Shown: positions 17,791 to 27,416, counted from the stretch's first letter. The stretch: 64,000 nt of DNA from Croceifilum oryzae (GCF_030814315.1 NZ_JAUSUV010000005.1:124001-188000); one strand, 5' to 3'. The notes: a model not told the origin generated them from the sequence alone. Program-made: numbers and translations.

Positions 17791-17800
17791 ACGGAAGACG

Positions 17801-19705
17801 ATGGTAACTGTAGCGAATCCGAGAATGGTCGAAACATACGGGAAACTGCCACTCTACTTTATCCCGAATCAAGGTCAAGTGGACTCGAATGCGTTGTTTT
17901 ATGGGACCAATAGGGGATTTCATTATTCGTTTACTTCAGAAGGAGTCTGCTTATCTTGGATAGAGGCTGGAAAACGTGACTCTATAGAAGAGAGACGGGG
18001 TTATACACTGGCTCTTCGCTTTTTAGATATCCATCGCAAGGTTAAAAGATACGTAAGAGGATTAGAAGAAGGAAGAGTAAACTATTTTATTGGCAATGAT
18101 CCGAGTCAATGGATCAAGGATTTACCTACGTACCGGGAAGTCGTGTACGAAAATGTATGGACTCAGATTGATTCTGTATTCTACGGGGATTCAGGTCAAT
18201 TTAAGTATGACTTCCTTGTCCATCCGGGCGGTGATGTATCGCAGATTCAGTGGATATATGAAGGAGCAGATGAACTTACGATAGATGAGGAAGGGAATCT
18301 GCATATTCATACTTGTCATGGAACAATGGTAGAGAAAAAGCCTTATTGTTATCAGGAGATAGGCGGCAAGCGAAAGGAAGTAGAGAGCCGTTTTATTCTT
18401 TCGACTAACGATATAGGGCAGAGAGTCATCGGTTTTCACATAGACAAATATAATCCGCATGTTCTACTCGTCATAGATTCTGTGTTGATATACTCTACGT
18501 ATCTAGGAGGAAGTGGAGACGATCAAGCACAAGGGATTGCCGTTGATGCTGGAGGAAATGCATATGTAGTTGGTTTTACCAATTCTACGAATTTCCCTAC
18601 TACTCCGGGCGTTTTTCAACCTGCCAATGCAGGGGGCAAAGATCTCGTTATCACGAAACGAAACCGAAATGGAAGTAGCCTAATCTACTCTACCTATTTG
18701 GGTGGAAGTGGAGATGAGGCTTTTAATCTCAATGGGAATGCGATTGCCATCGATGCTGCGGGCAATGCATATGTGACAGGTATTACTACATCGACAGACT
18801 TTCCCATTACGGCAGGAGCCTTTCAAACGGCTTATGGAGGTGGGGCGTCTGATGCCTTTGTCACTAAAATAAATACACTGGGAAATAGCTTGATATACTC
18901 TACGTATCTAGGAGGAAGTGGAGATGATGTAGGTAAAGGTATTCATTTGGATACGGGAGGCAATGCGTATGTGACAGGTTCTACAACATCGACGGACTTC
19001 CCTACGCGTGGAGCTTTTCAACCTGTCAATGCAGGGGGACAGGATGCATTTGTGACCAAATTAAATACGAGTGGAAGCGGGCTTGTTTACTCCACGTATC
19101 TAGGTGGGAGTGGGGTTGATGTAGGAAGTGCGATTGTGGTGGATGGAGCAGGCAATGCGTATGTGACGGGTGGCACGAATTCACCTAATTTTCCTGTTAC
19201 AGCAGGGGGCTTCCAACCTAAGCTTGCAGGAGACCAAGATGTATTTGTGACAAAGCTGAATCCAAGTGGAGGGAATCTGGTATTCTTAGCCGAAAGTGCC
19301 TCCGCCTCCACTACAGTGCATGCTATACCCGCTAATATCACTATTGGAGAACAAGAAACGAAACCGTTTCCAAAGCGAGCTAGAGTAGGTCAAATTATAT
19401 CTGGTGCCTTCAGGGTTACGAATGAGGGGCCCCTCGATGCATCAGATGTGAAGTTCCACATTCAGGTTCCACCGCATGTACGAATCCTCTCAGCCCATGT
19501 GACCAAAGCGGCCTCGATCGAAACAGCTGATATAAAAACAGTCAATCTTGGAACCATCCCTGTCGGAGAATCTCGCTTTGTTCGGGTACGCCTGATTCCT
19601 CAGAGAGTAGGTCCTATGCGGATTCGAACAGATGCCACCTCCCTACTTGATCCATTTGTAGAGAAAGTATCTGTGTTGGTTCGGGTGTTTCAGTCTCTGA
19701 AATAG
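17801..19705 (+). CDS. SBBP beta-propeller repeat protein
   Basis: A 634-residue protein. Residues 1-230 form the DUF7948-like N-terminal domain (YGKLPLYFIPNQGQVDS). Then come about four SBBP repeats of roughly 60 residues with the core IYSTYLGGSGDD ... GNAYVTG ... FPTT, and a C-terminal DUF11/CARDB-like domain (GAFRVTNEGPLDASDVKF). No signal peptide is seen, which is usual in Firmicute members. The start lies only about 10-25 bases from the IS607 right end with a weak GGAAG site, so its native promoter may have been displaced. Function unknown; a beta-propeller is expected. Confidence 0.85.
   Translation: MVTVANPRMVETYGKLPLYFIPNQGQVDSNALFYGTNRGFHYSFTSEGVCLSWIEAGKRDSIEERRGYTLALRFLDIHRKVKRYVRGLEEGRVNYFIGNDPSQWIKDLPTYREVVYENVWTQIDSVFYGDSGQFKYDFLVHPGGDVSQIQWIYEGADELTIDEEGNLHIHTCHGTMVEKKPYCYQEIGGKRKEVESRFILSTNDIGQRVIGFHIDKYNPHVLLVIDSVLIYSTYLGGSGDDQAQGIAVDAGGNAYVVGFTNSTNFPTTPGVFQPANAGGKDLVITKRNRNGSSLIYSTYLGGSGDEAFNLNGNAIAIDAAGNAYVTGITTSTDFPITAGAFQTAYGGGASDAFVTKINTLGNSLIYSTYLGGSGDDVGKGIHLDTGGNAYVTGSTTSTDFPTRGAFQPVNAGGQDAFVTKLNTSGSGLVYSTYLGGSGVDVGSAIVVDGAGNAYVTGGTNSPNFPVTAGGFQPKLAGDQDVFVTKLNPSGGNLVFLAESASASTTVHAIPANITIGEQETKPFPKRARVGQIISGAFRVTNEGPLDASDVKFHIQVPPHVRILSAHVTKAASIETADIKTVNLGTIPVGESRFVRVRLIPQRVGPMRIRTDATSLLDPFVEKVSVLVRVFQSLK
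18481..19290 (+). repeat. In-frame tandem repeats within the SBBP gene
   Basis: About four to five units of around 190 bases, each beginning near TACTCTACGTATCTAGGAGG-like DNA and carrying GGCAATGCGTATGTGACAGG-like DNA. Similarity is visible at DNA as well as protein level, so unit number could change by recombination. Confidence 0.8.
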
Positions 19706-19742
19706 CCTCTTTATGTTGACAAATAGGGATATAGGCAAAACA

Positions 19743-19780
19743 AAGAAGGCTGATCTCTGTGGGCAGGGATCAGCCTTCTT
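19743..19780. terminator. Bidirectional terminator between SBBP gene and yitJ
   Basis: AAGAAGGCTGATC / GATCAGCCTTCTT, a perfect 13-base stem with a 12-base loop. On the minus strand the next bases are TTTGTTTTG, so it mainly serves the metH–yitJ operon. Confidence 0.85.
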
Positions 19781-19797
19781 CGTGGTTCTGTAACCCA

Positions 19798-21654
19798 TTA
19801 TGCACTATCTTGAGCGGCACGTGCGTCTTTTTCACGAATGTATCTCGTTAATTCGACTGTCATAGGCCAATAGGAGAAGGGGGTGATGAGATAGATTCCA
19901 GGGAAGTAGGTCATGGCAGTATCGAGCAAATCTTTGGCTATTTCCACCCCAACTTGCCTAGCTACAGCAGGATCTGTGATGGATTCAAAGCGGCGGATTA
20001 CATCATCGGCGATTTTAATACCAGGGACTTCGTTGTGTAGGAAGAGGGCATTTCGATATCCAGTAATCGGCATGATGCCGACGAAGATCGGAATATCTAG
20101 ATGGCGAGTCGCTTCGTACACTTTGATGAGGGTCTGTTTATCGTAGATGGGTTGAGTCATAGCATAGTCCGCACCTGCTTGAATTTTTTTCTCTAGACGA
20201 GTGACGGCAGATTCAATTTGCCTCACGTGAGGGTTAAAAGCACTTCCTACAATGAATTGGGCTTGTTGTTTGAGTGAGCGCCCTGTGAAGGCAAGACCTT
20301 GATTCATCTGTTTGATCATGCTGATGAGCTCAAATGAGGTGACATCGTAGACGGAGCTAGCTCCCGGTAGATCTCCGATTCGAGTAGGGTCTCCTGTGAT
20401 GACGAGAATTTGATCGATCCCTAAGGCATGTAAGCCCATCAGGTGCGATTGTTGGCCGAGTAAGTTTCGATCCCGACAGGATACATGGATGAGTGGTTCA
20501 ATTCCTAGTTGAGATTTGAGAAGTGCACCTAAGGCAAGGTTGCTCATACGTGCGGAGGCGAGGGAGTTATCGGCGAGTGTGATGGCATCGACACCGGATT
20601 TATAAAGTTCTTGGGAACCGAGTAAGAAACTTTGGACATCTAAGTCTTTTGGCGGATCAAATTCACAGATGATCGTTCTTTCTTGGGCGACTTTTTCTAA
20701 AACCGTTGATTCTGTTCGCTTAGGCGGTTGTGAAAGGACTTCGCAAGCTTCCGGCACTACAGGTGGATTGATTCGAGTGACGGGATTTTGGTTTTGTGCG
20801 ATTTGGGCAATTTCTCGAATGTGTTCAGGTGTCGTTCCACAGCAACCGCCAATAATGGAAACCCCTTGATTAATCAGGAGATGAGCAGTTTCACCAAAAT
20901 AGGATGGAGCCGATTTATAACGAAGTTCACCGTCACTCTCACCGAGCCGTCCAGCATTGGGGAAGGCACTGATGAGGAGATCTTGTGGGACGATCGTTTT
21001 TTCTAGGGCACGGATGATCTCAAGTGGACCCATCCGACAATTTAACCCTACCCCCGTCACGCCATGCTTTTGTAGTTGCGCAAAAGCATCCGTAAGAGAA
21101 TGCCCATCTCGGGTACGAGAGACTTCCAGAAGCGAGAGCTGGGCCACGATGGGGGTATCTGTGAGCGGCCGAATCGCGTTAATAGCGATCAGTAGCTCCT
21201 GTAGATCCATAAACGTTTCCAGTAAGATGATATCCACCCCTGCATGGAGCAGGGCGGTCGCTTGTTCCTCGTATAGATCGTGATATTCATCTGAGTCATA
21301 TTGGGTCACGCGTCCTGCGACAATCGAGCCAATAGATCCGGCGATATACGTATCCGATTGGATGGATTCACGTGCGATTTTAATAGCCTCTCGATTGATT
21401 CGGGTTACCTTATGCCCGTATCCGTAGCGCTCGAGACGCTCCCGGTTTGCGCCGTACGTATTGGTTGTGATGAGCTTAGAACCAGCCTGTTCATAAGCTT
21501 GATGGACATCGGCGATCATTTTGGGATGGGTGAGGTTGTAGAGCTCATAGCAGGTTCCAACAGGTGCTCCTTGTTGATAGAGGTACGTTGCCATTGCTCC
21601 GTCCCCTACTACAAGATGATTTTTCAGATATTCAAGTATTCCCATTCTCTTCAT
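19798..21654 (-). CDS. yitJ: Bifunctional homocysteine S-methyltransferase / 5,10-methylenetetrahydrofolate reductase
   Basis: A 618-residue fusion. The N-terminal homocysteine methyltransferase domain (about 1-290) has the zinc cysteines in GLNCR and GGCCGTTPEH. The C-terminal MetF-type flavin domain (about 320-610) includes CEFDPPKD, VITGDP and MTQPIYD. It matches B. subtilis YitJ. AGGAGG lies 7 bases before ATG 21654; an ATG four codons in is possible. Second gene of the SAM-riboswitch operon, 15 bases after metH. It supplies methyltetrahydrofolate for methionine synthesis and may carry its own methyl-transfer activity. Confidence 0.93.
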   Translation of the reverse strand: MKRMGILEYLKNHLVVGDGAMATYLYQQGAPVGTCYELYNLTHPKMIADVHQAYEQAGSKLITTNTYGANRERLERYGYGHKVTRINREAIKIARESIQSDTYIAGSIGSIVAGRVTQYDSDEYHDLYEEQATALLHAGVDIILLETFMDLQELLIAINAIRPLTDTPIVAQLSLLEVSRTRDGHSLTDAFAQLQKHGVTGVGLNCRMGPLEIIRALEKTIVPQDLLISAFPNAGRLGESDGELRYKSAPSYFGETAHLLINQGVSIIGGCCGTTPEHIREIAQIAQNQNPVTRINPPVVPEACEVLSQPPKRTESTVLEKVAQERTIICEFDPPKDLDVQSFLLGSQELYKSGVDAITLADNSLASARMSNLALGALLKSQLGIEPLIHVSCRDRNLLGQQSHLMGLHALGIDQILVITGDPTRIGDLPGASSVYDVTSFELISMIKQMNQGLAFTGRSLKQQAQFIVGSAFNPHVRQIESAVTRLEKKIQAGADYAMTQPIYDKQTLIKVYEATRHLDIPIFVGIMPITGYRNALFLHNEVPGIKIADDVIRRFESITDPAVARQVGVEIAKDLLDTAMTYFPGIYLITPFSYWPMTVELTRYIREKDARAAQDSA

Positions 21655-21669
21655 CTGATTTCCTCCTGT

Positions 21670-24600
21670 CTAGATTGCATTAAAGTAACGAGCTTGTGGA
21701 TGGGAGAAGACGATAGCTGTGACGGATGCTTCGGGTTCCATCATAAATCCCTCCGTTAGCTGTAGTCCGAGTTCCTCCGGTTGCAGTAAAGTAAATAATT
21801 TTTGTTGATCTTCTAAATCTGGACACGCAGGGTAGCCAAACGAAACACGAATACCACGATAACGTGCTCCAAAGCGTTGTTTCATCGTAAAATCGACTGG
21901 ATCTGGGAATCCCCATCTGGCGCGAATCATCTCATGGATTCGTTCGGCACATGCTTCCGCGATCTCTAAAGCGGTTGCTTGCAACAGGTGGGAGCGAAGG
22001 TATTCGCCTTGCTCTTTCCACTCCTGAGCGAGCTGTCTTACGCCTAAGCCAGCCGTGACTGCAAATGCGGCCATAGAGTCCATTTCACCCGTAGAGACAT
22101 CACGGACGAAATCGGATAGGCATAGATGAGGGTCTTTTGTCTGTCTAGGGAAGAGAAACTGTTCTTTAACCTGCGAGTTTAACTGATTGGTTTCATATAG
22201 GAAGACTTGGTTCTCTTTACTCTGGACAGGGAAGAATTGGTACACGCCTTTTGGCTGGAGCCAGTTGTTCTTCACGATTTCCGTCCACAATTCTTCCCAA
22301 ATGGTTTTCAATTCCACCGCTTTTTCGTTGCCTTCTGCCAGTAGCTTTTCTACATTTCCTTTTAGACCCAAGTGATGTCCAAATAGCATTTGTTCGTTCA
22401 GATAAAGTCGTAATTCGGAAAGCGGAAGCTCGCGATAGATATGGCGTTCCCAATCGGGAGGGGAAAACAATTCTGGACGCGGATCAACTGTACTTCTTAC
22501 AGGTGTCGAAACAATGGGTGCGGAAGTAGGTTTTTGCTCTGTTTTTTGTTCGCTTTCTTGTTTTTGCTTCTGTTGCTCTAGCTGATCTCGCCCAGTGGGA
22601 TTAACGAGTTGATTACAGAGATCCAATCCGTTCATCGCATCTTTTGAGTAGAGAACCAAACCTTGATACTGAGGAGCAATTCGCGTTTCGGTAAATTTAC
22701 GAGTGAGAGCCGCTCCGCCTACTAGAATCGGGATATCGATACCCGCATCTTTGAGATCCTGCGCGGTTGTCACCATCTGTTGAGCTGATTTGACCAGTAA
22801 GCCAGATAGTCCAATCGCATCTGGTTTTTCGCGACGGGCAGCTTCGATGATTTGATCAGGCGGGACTTTGATTCCTAAATTAATGATTTCAAAGCCATTA
22901 TTGGCTAGGATGATCTCCACGAGGTTTTTCCCAATGTCATGAACATCGCCTTTTACCGTAGCGAGGATGATCTTTCCTTTCCTAACAGAATCCGTTCGAT
23001 CCATAAAAGGCTCTAGAAAGGCGACAGATGCCTTCATCACTTCTGCGCTTTGCAATACTTCTGCGACGATTAATTGATTGTCGTTAAATAATCTCCCTAC
23101 TTCATCCATACCAGCCATAAGAGGTCCGTTGATAATTTCTAATGGCTCCCATTGGGCTAAAGCGAGTTCTAGATCGGGAAGGAGTCCATCTTTACTTCCT
23201 TCAATGACGTAGCGAGCTAGTCGTTCTTCTAGAGGTAGCTGTTCCATACTCGGCTTTTTATCCGTAAGCACTTTCCCACGATAATAAGCAGTAAACTCGG
23301 CGAGTACAGCCTCGTAATTATCGTGATTTGTACGGAGTAAAAGCTCTTCTGCTAGTTTTTTCTCATGATCAGGGATGGAGGCATATCGCTCTAATTTTTC
23401 CGTGTTTACGATGGCATAGTCTAAGCCCGCTTTGGTACATTCATAGAGGAACACAGCATTTAGCACCTCGCGGCCTGCAGGCGGAAGACCAAAGGAAACG
23501 TTGGAGACCCCTAAGATCGTGGCGCATTCGGGGAGTTCCTTTTTAATCAAGCGGATCCCTTCGATTGTTTCAAGTGCAGAGCCGATATATTGTTCATCTC
23601 CCGTTCCGACAGGGAAGACGAGCGGATCAAAAATGATATCTTGACCCAGTATCCCTTCTTGATCCACTAAAATCTGATAGGACCGCTTTGCTACTTCCAA
23701 TTTGCGCTCTCTCGTTACGCCCATTCCTTTTTCATCAATCGTTCCGACGACAACAGCCGCTCCAAAGTTTTTGATCAACGGTATCGTTTCTCGGAAACGG
23801 GTTTCGCCGTCTTCTAGGTTGATCGAATTTAAAATCGACTTTCCTTGGATAAACGTAAGTGCCCGACTCATTACTTCAAAACTGGTAGAGTCAACCATGA
23901 GGGGCGTTTTCACCTTCTTGGTTACAAAGGGCAAAAATTGTTCCATATCGGATGTTTCGTCGCGATCAGGGTCAGCGAGGCAGATATCGATGACGTGGGC
24001 GCCTGCTTTTACTTGACGGCGTGCGATGTCGGATGCCTCATCAAATTTCTCCTCGGTGATTAACCGTTTAAATTTTCGAGAGCCGATGGAATTGGTTCGC
24101 TCGCCTACGAGTAAGGGGCGATTATCCGCTTCCAGAAATACTGGATCAATGCCGGAAATAGCAGGTCCGTGTGGTGGAGAGAGGACCCTTGGTTTCTTTC
24201 CTTTCATCTTCTCGGCGATCGCTCTAATGTGATCAGGTGTCGTTCCACAGCATCCGCCAACAATATTTAACCAACCCGCATCTGCAAAATCTTCTAACTT
24301 CTGAGCAAGGGAGAGGGGCGTTTCGAGATAGCGTCCTTCTTCATCGGGCAAGCCGGCATTAGGGTAACAGCTTACAGAACTGGTAGTCAAAGCAGATAAT
24401 GTGCGCAAATGATCTTTCATAAACTCCGGTCCCGTCGCACAGTTTAACCCAATCGAAAGAGGTTTCAGATGCTCTAGTGAAAGGGTAAACGCTTCGATGT
24501 TTTGCCCTGCTAGTGTGGTTCCCATTGGTTCAATGGTGCCTGAAATCATGATCGGGATCTCTTTTCCTAATTCCGCAAAGGCACGTCGTACACCGATTCC

Positions 24601-25128
24601 GGCCGCTTTTACGTTGCAAGTATCTTGTGAGGTCTCGATCAAAAGGGTGTCGACCCCTGCTTCGATCAATACTTTTGCTTGTTCATAATAGGAGTCAGCC
24701 AGCTCTTGAAAGGTAATGCCTCCTGTAACAGATAATGTTTTCGTCGTGGGTCCAATCGCGCCAGCTACATAGCGAGGCCACTCTGGCGTGGACCATTTAT
24801 CTCGTGCCTCCACAGCAACCCGTACGGCTTCTCGATTAATCTCGTCTGTTTTATCTTGTAAATCATATTCAGCTAGAACGACTGAGGTAGCACCAAATGT
24901 ATTGGTCTCGACTATGTCTGCTCCCGCTTCAAAATAGGAATCATGTACCCAATGAATCAGATCAGGACGGGTCAGGTTTAACATTTCGTTACACCCGTCG
25001 TAACTCTCTCCTCCAAAATCTTCTGCGGTCAAATTAGCTTGTTGTAGTACCGTGCCCATCGCACCATCTAGAATCAAAATTTTGTGCTGTAACTGTTCGG
25101 ATAAAGTAGGTCGTTCACTTTTCACCAT
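21670..25128 (-). CDS. metH: Cobalamin-dependent methionine synthase
   Basis: A 1152-residue, full-length MetH with modules in order: homocysteine domain (1-310; cysteines in GLNCATG and GGCCGTTPDH), methyltetrahydrofolate-binding domain (about 335-600), cobalamin cap and B12 domain (KGDVHDIGKN with the His ligand, SGLLVKSAQQM), a Gln/Glu/Lys-rich linker, and the AdoMet activation domain (RGIRVSFGYPACPD). GAGGAG precedes the start. It makes methionine from homocysteine and methyltetrahydrofolate in the cytoplasm. It is regulated by the SAM-I riboswitch just upstream and cotranscribed with yitJ. Confidence 0.97.
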   Translation of the reverse strand: MVKSERPTLSEQLQHKILILDGAMGTVLQQANLTAEDFGGESYDGCNEMLNLTRPDLIHWVHDSYFEAGADIVETNTFGATSVVLAEYDLQDKTDEINREAVRVAVEARDKWSTPEWPRYVAGAIGPTTKTLSVTGGITFQELADSYYEQAKVLIEAGVDTLLIETSQDTCNVKAAGIGVRRAFAELGKEIPIMISGTIEPMGTTLAGQNIEAFTLSLEHLKPLSIGLNCATGPEFMKDHLRTLSALTTSSVSCYPNAGLPDEEGRYLETPLSLAQKLEDFADAGWLNIVGGCCGTTPDHIRAIAEKMKGKKPRVLSPPHGPAISGIDPVFLEADNRPLLVGERTNSIGSRKFKRLITEEKFDEASDIARRQVKAGAHVIDICLADPDRDETSDMEQFLPFVTKKVKTPLMVDSTSFEVMSRALTFIQGKSILNSINLEDGETRFRETIPLIKNFGAAVVVGTIDEKGMGVTRERKLEVAKRSYQILVDQEGILGQDIIFDPLVFPVGTGDEQYIGSALETIEGIRLIKKELPECATILGVSNVSFGLPPAGREVLNAVFLYECTKAGLDYAIVNTEKLERYASIPDHEKKLAEELLLRTNHDNYEAVLAEFTAYYRGKVLTDKKPSMEQLPLEERLARYVIEGSKDGLLPDLELALAQWEPLEIINGPLMAGMDEVGRLFNDNQLIVAEVLQSAEVMKASVAFLEPFMDRTDSVRKGKIILATVKGDVHDIGKNLVEIILANNGFEIINLGIKVPPDQIIEAARREKPDAIGLSGLLVKSAQQMVTTAQDLKDAGIDIPILVGGAALTRKFTETRIAPQYQGLVLYSKDAMNGLDLCNQLVNPTGRDQLEQQKQKQESEQKTEQKPTSAPIVSTPVRSTVDPRPELFSPPDWERHIYRELPLSELRLYLNEQMLFGHHLGLKGNVEKLLAEGNEKAVELKTIWEELWTEIVKNNWLQPKGVYQFFPVQSKENQVFLYETNQLNSQVKEQFLFPRQTKDPHLCLSDFVRDVSTGEMDSMAAFAVTAGLGVRQLAQEWKEQGEYLRSHLLQATALEIAEACAERIHEMIRARWGFPDPVDFTMKQRFGARYRGIRVSFGYPACPDLEDQQKLFTLLQPEELGLQLTEGFMMEPEASVTAIVFSHPQARYFNAI

Positions 25129-25160
25129 CGTTAGCTCCTCTCTGGAATCGATCGCATCAT

Positions 25161-25195
25161 AAAACGCCTCTCATCTCTGATCGATGAAAGGCGTT
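25161..25195 (-). terminator. Riboswitch expression-platform terminator
   Basis: AACGCCT-T-TCATC / GATGA-G-AGGCGTT on the minus strand followed by TTTTA, located between the SAM aptamer and metH. It should form when SAM is bound. Confidence 0.8.
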
Positions 25196-25216
25196 GAGTA
25201 AGCAACATCCTGGGAT

Positions 25217-25381
25217 CTCATCTCTCAGAGAATTTCTCTGCAGGAATTAGCACCTTATCAAAGCTTACTGCTCTGATCGAGTTGTCGATAAATAAGGCTT
25301 ATCAACAAGTTGGATCAAATCGTAAGCATTCAATTGGTTGCCGGGCATCATCGGGCCAGTCCCTCCGCCGCTCTGGATAAG
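25217..25381 (-). promoter_or_regulatory. SAM-I (S-box) riboswitch aptamer
   Basis: On the minus strand the S-box consensus is nearly complete: CTTATCCAGAGCGGCGGAGG, then ACTGGCCC, TGATGCCCGGCAACC, AAGGTGCTAATTCC and closing GAGAGATGAG. The first helix CUUAUC/GAUGAG pairs (25381-25376 with 25222-25217). It controls metH and yitJ by transcription termination. Confidence 0.95.
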
Positions 25382-25547
25382 AATATTCGGTTTTTAATTT
25401 TGGGAAAACTTTGCCTTTTTAGTATATGTAGTTTTTAAATAGATGTCAACATATTAGGCATAGATAGTGCACTTTCCCTATGAAAGGTTTACAATGGGTT
25501 TAAGATGTTTCTATATCAAAAATATTCGGGTGGGGGTTATTTTATTC

Positions 25548-27338
25548 ATGACTCAAAAATATGAAATGAATTGGGATTTGGATGTGTTTTTTGAAGGTGG
25601 TAGTTCTTCGTCTGCATTTGCGGAACTATTGGAACAATTAAAAAGCGAAATTCCAGCATTAAAAAAAGAATTGGAATCGATGAAAGAAGACGCAGGAGTA
25701 GAGGTTTGGCACGATCTATTAGCTCGTTATCAAAAGCTGATGAGTTCAACCTTACAAGCATATTCATTCGTTGACTGTTTAACTTCTGCCAATGTAAAAG
25801 ATGATAAAGCTAAAAACTTGGGAGGTCACGTTCAAGCGATTCATGCTGATTTATTGGCCGCTTCCACTGTTTTAGAAGCAGGGCTAGCCAAGCTGTCTGA
25901 TGAAAGCTTTACCGCTTTGATCAGCGATGCCAAGATCGAAAGAATCGCATTTAACTTGGCAGAAAAGCGCAAAGCTTCTCTAGATAAATTGAATCCGGCG
26001 ATGGAAGAATTGGTAGGCGACTTGAGTGTAAGTGGCTATCATGCATGGAGCGATGTGTATAGCTCGGTTGTAGGCCGTATGGAAATTCCATTTGAAGAAG
26101 ATGGAGAAGAGAAGAAGCTATCTGTCGGGCAGATGTTTACACGCTTCCAAAGTCCAGATCGTGAAGTTCGCAAAGACGTTTTCGAGAGATGGGAAGCGGC
26201 ATGGACGAATGAATCCGAATTGATCGCTCTCGCTTTAAACAATCTAGCTGGATATCGTCTTGCTCTATACAAACACCGTAAATGGGATAGTATCTTAAAA
26301 GAACCACTCGAGATGAATCGTATGTCAGAAGAAACCCTTACTACCATGTGGGAAACCATTAGTCAAAACAAGCATCGTTTGACCCCGTTCTTTGAACGCA
26401 AGGCGAAGATAATTGGCGTGGACAAGTTAAGTTGGTACGATGTAGACGCACCTCTACCAGCTGGTAGTAGCAAAGTAAGCTTTGATGAAGCGGCTACGTT
26501 TATTACCGAGCAGTTCCAGCAATTTAACCCTCAAATGGCTGAGTTTGCAAAGATGAACTTTGAGGATCGCTGGATCGAGGCAGAAGATCGTCCTGGAAAA
26601 CGCCCAGGTGGCTTCATGACCGACTTCCCAGAAAATAATAAAGGTGAATCTCGTATTTTTATGACATTTGCTGGGACGCCTGGATGTGTGTCCACATTGG
26701 CTCATGAATTAGGTCACGGATATCATACATATGTGATGAAAGACTTGCCTATGTTAGCGCAACGATACGCGATGAATGTAGCGGAGACGGCTTCGACCTT
26801 TGCCGAAATGATCGTCATCGATGCAGCGATCACCAAAGCGACCGATAAAGAGGAAAAAGTAGCCCTCTTAGCGGAGAAAATCCAATCGGCTATCGCGTTT
26901 TGTATGAATATCCATGCACGCTTCTTGTTTGAAACGAAGTTCTACGCGGCTCGTAAAAACGGTCCCGTAAGCAAAGATTCCCTAAACGAATTAATGGAGC
27001 AAGCACAGAAAGATGCTTTTATCAATCTACTCGGTGAGTATAATCCAACTTTCTGGGCTTCTAAACTTCATTTCTACGGAACTGATGTACCTTTCTATAA
27101 CTTCCCATATACATTCGGTTACCTATTCTCTACCGGAATCTATGCCCGTGCACTAGCAGAAGGTCCATCTTTTGCTGATAAATACGACTCCCTATTGAAA
27201 GATACCGCTAGCATGAGCGTAGAAGAATTAGCTTCTCGCCATCTCGGAGTTGACCTCACGAAGCCGGACTTCTGGCAAGATGCTCTTGATTTAGTAGCGG
27301 CTGATGTGGAAGAGTTCTTGGCTCTTACGAATGAATAA
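25548..27338 (+). CDS. pepF: Oligoendopeptidase F (M3 family)
   Basis: A 596-residue M3 metallopeptidase. The zinc motif HELGH is at residues 386-390, with the downstream glutamate in the MNVAETASTFAEM segment. Residues 1-120 form the PepF N-terminal helical domain. I place the start at ATG 25548 (MTQKYEM), with GGGGG 11 bases upstream; the frame opens earlier but overlaps the leader. Cytoplasmic, it degrades short peptides. Divergent from the metH leader; a hairpin follows the stop. Confidence 0.92.
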   Translation: MTQKYEMNWDLDVFFEGGSSSSAFAELLEQLKSEIPALKKELESMKEDAGVEVWHDLLARYQKLMSSTLQAYSFVDCLTSANVKDDKAKNLGGHVQAIHADLLAASTVLEAGLAKLSDESFTALISDAKIERIAFNLAEKRKASLDKLNPAMEELVGDLSVSGYHAWSDVYSSVVGRMEIPFEEDGEEKKLSVGQMFTRFQSPDREVRKDVFERWEAAWTNESELIALALNNLAGYRLALYKHRKWDSILKEPLEMNRMSEETLTTMWETISQNKHRLTPFFERKAKIIGVDKLSWYDVDAPLPAGSSKVSFDEAATFITEQFQQFNPQMAEFAKMNFEDRWIEAEDRPGKRPGGFMTDFPENNKGESRIFMTFAGTPGCVSTLAHELGHGYHTYVMKDLPMLAQRYAMNVAETASTFAEMIVIDAAITKATDKEEKVALLAEKIQSAIAFCMNIHARFLFETKFYAARKNGPVSKDSLNELMEQAQKDAFINLLGEYNPTFWASKLHFYGTDVPFYNFPYTFGYLFSTGIYARALAEGPSFADKYDSLLKDTASMSVEELASRHLGVDLTKPDFWQDALDLVAADVEEFLALTNE

Positions 27339-27360
27339 GAGGAAATAGTTAACAGATAAG

Positions 27361-27416
27361 CTCGCCCTTTTTTCTATACCTGTCAGGGAGTATGATAGTG
27401 GTAGAAAAGGGGCGAG
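27361..27416 (+). terminator. Hairpin after pepF
   Basis: CTCGCCC plus TTTTCTA pairs with TAGAAAA plus GGGGCGAG across a loop of about 20 bases. The following TTTGTT is a weak T run, so termination may be partial. Confidence 0.5.

Larger units (their letters stand above)
15825..17795 (+). mobile_element. IS607-family insertion sequence, apparently intact
   Basis: The element contains a serine-recombinase TnpA and a TnpB nuclease gene with 8-base overlap. Ends are approximate because this family has no terminal inverted repeats or target duplication. On the left a GTTTATAAAA direct duplication occurs at 15828-15847. On the right a similar GTTTTATAAGTTTT (17772-17785) lies just beyond a small hairpin. 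The right end abuts the start of the SBBP-repeat gene. Confidence 0.8.

Noticed and set aside
18481-19290. Regular repeats at about 190-base spacing resembling an array
   Set aside because: They are in-frame SBBP protein repeats inside one open reading frame, with no short identical repeats and unique spacers, so not CRISPR.
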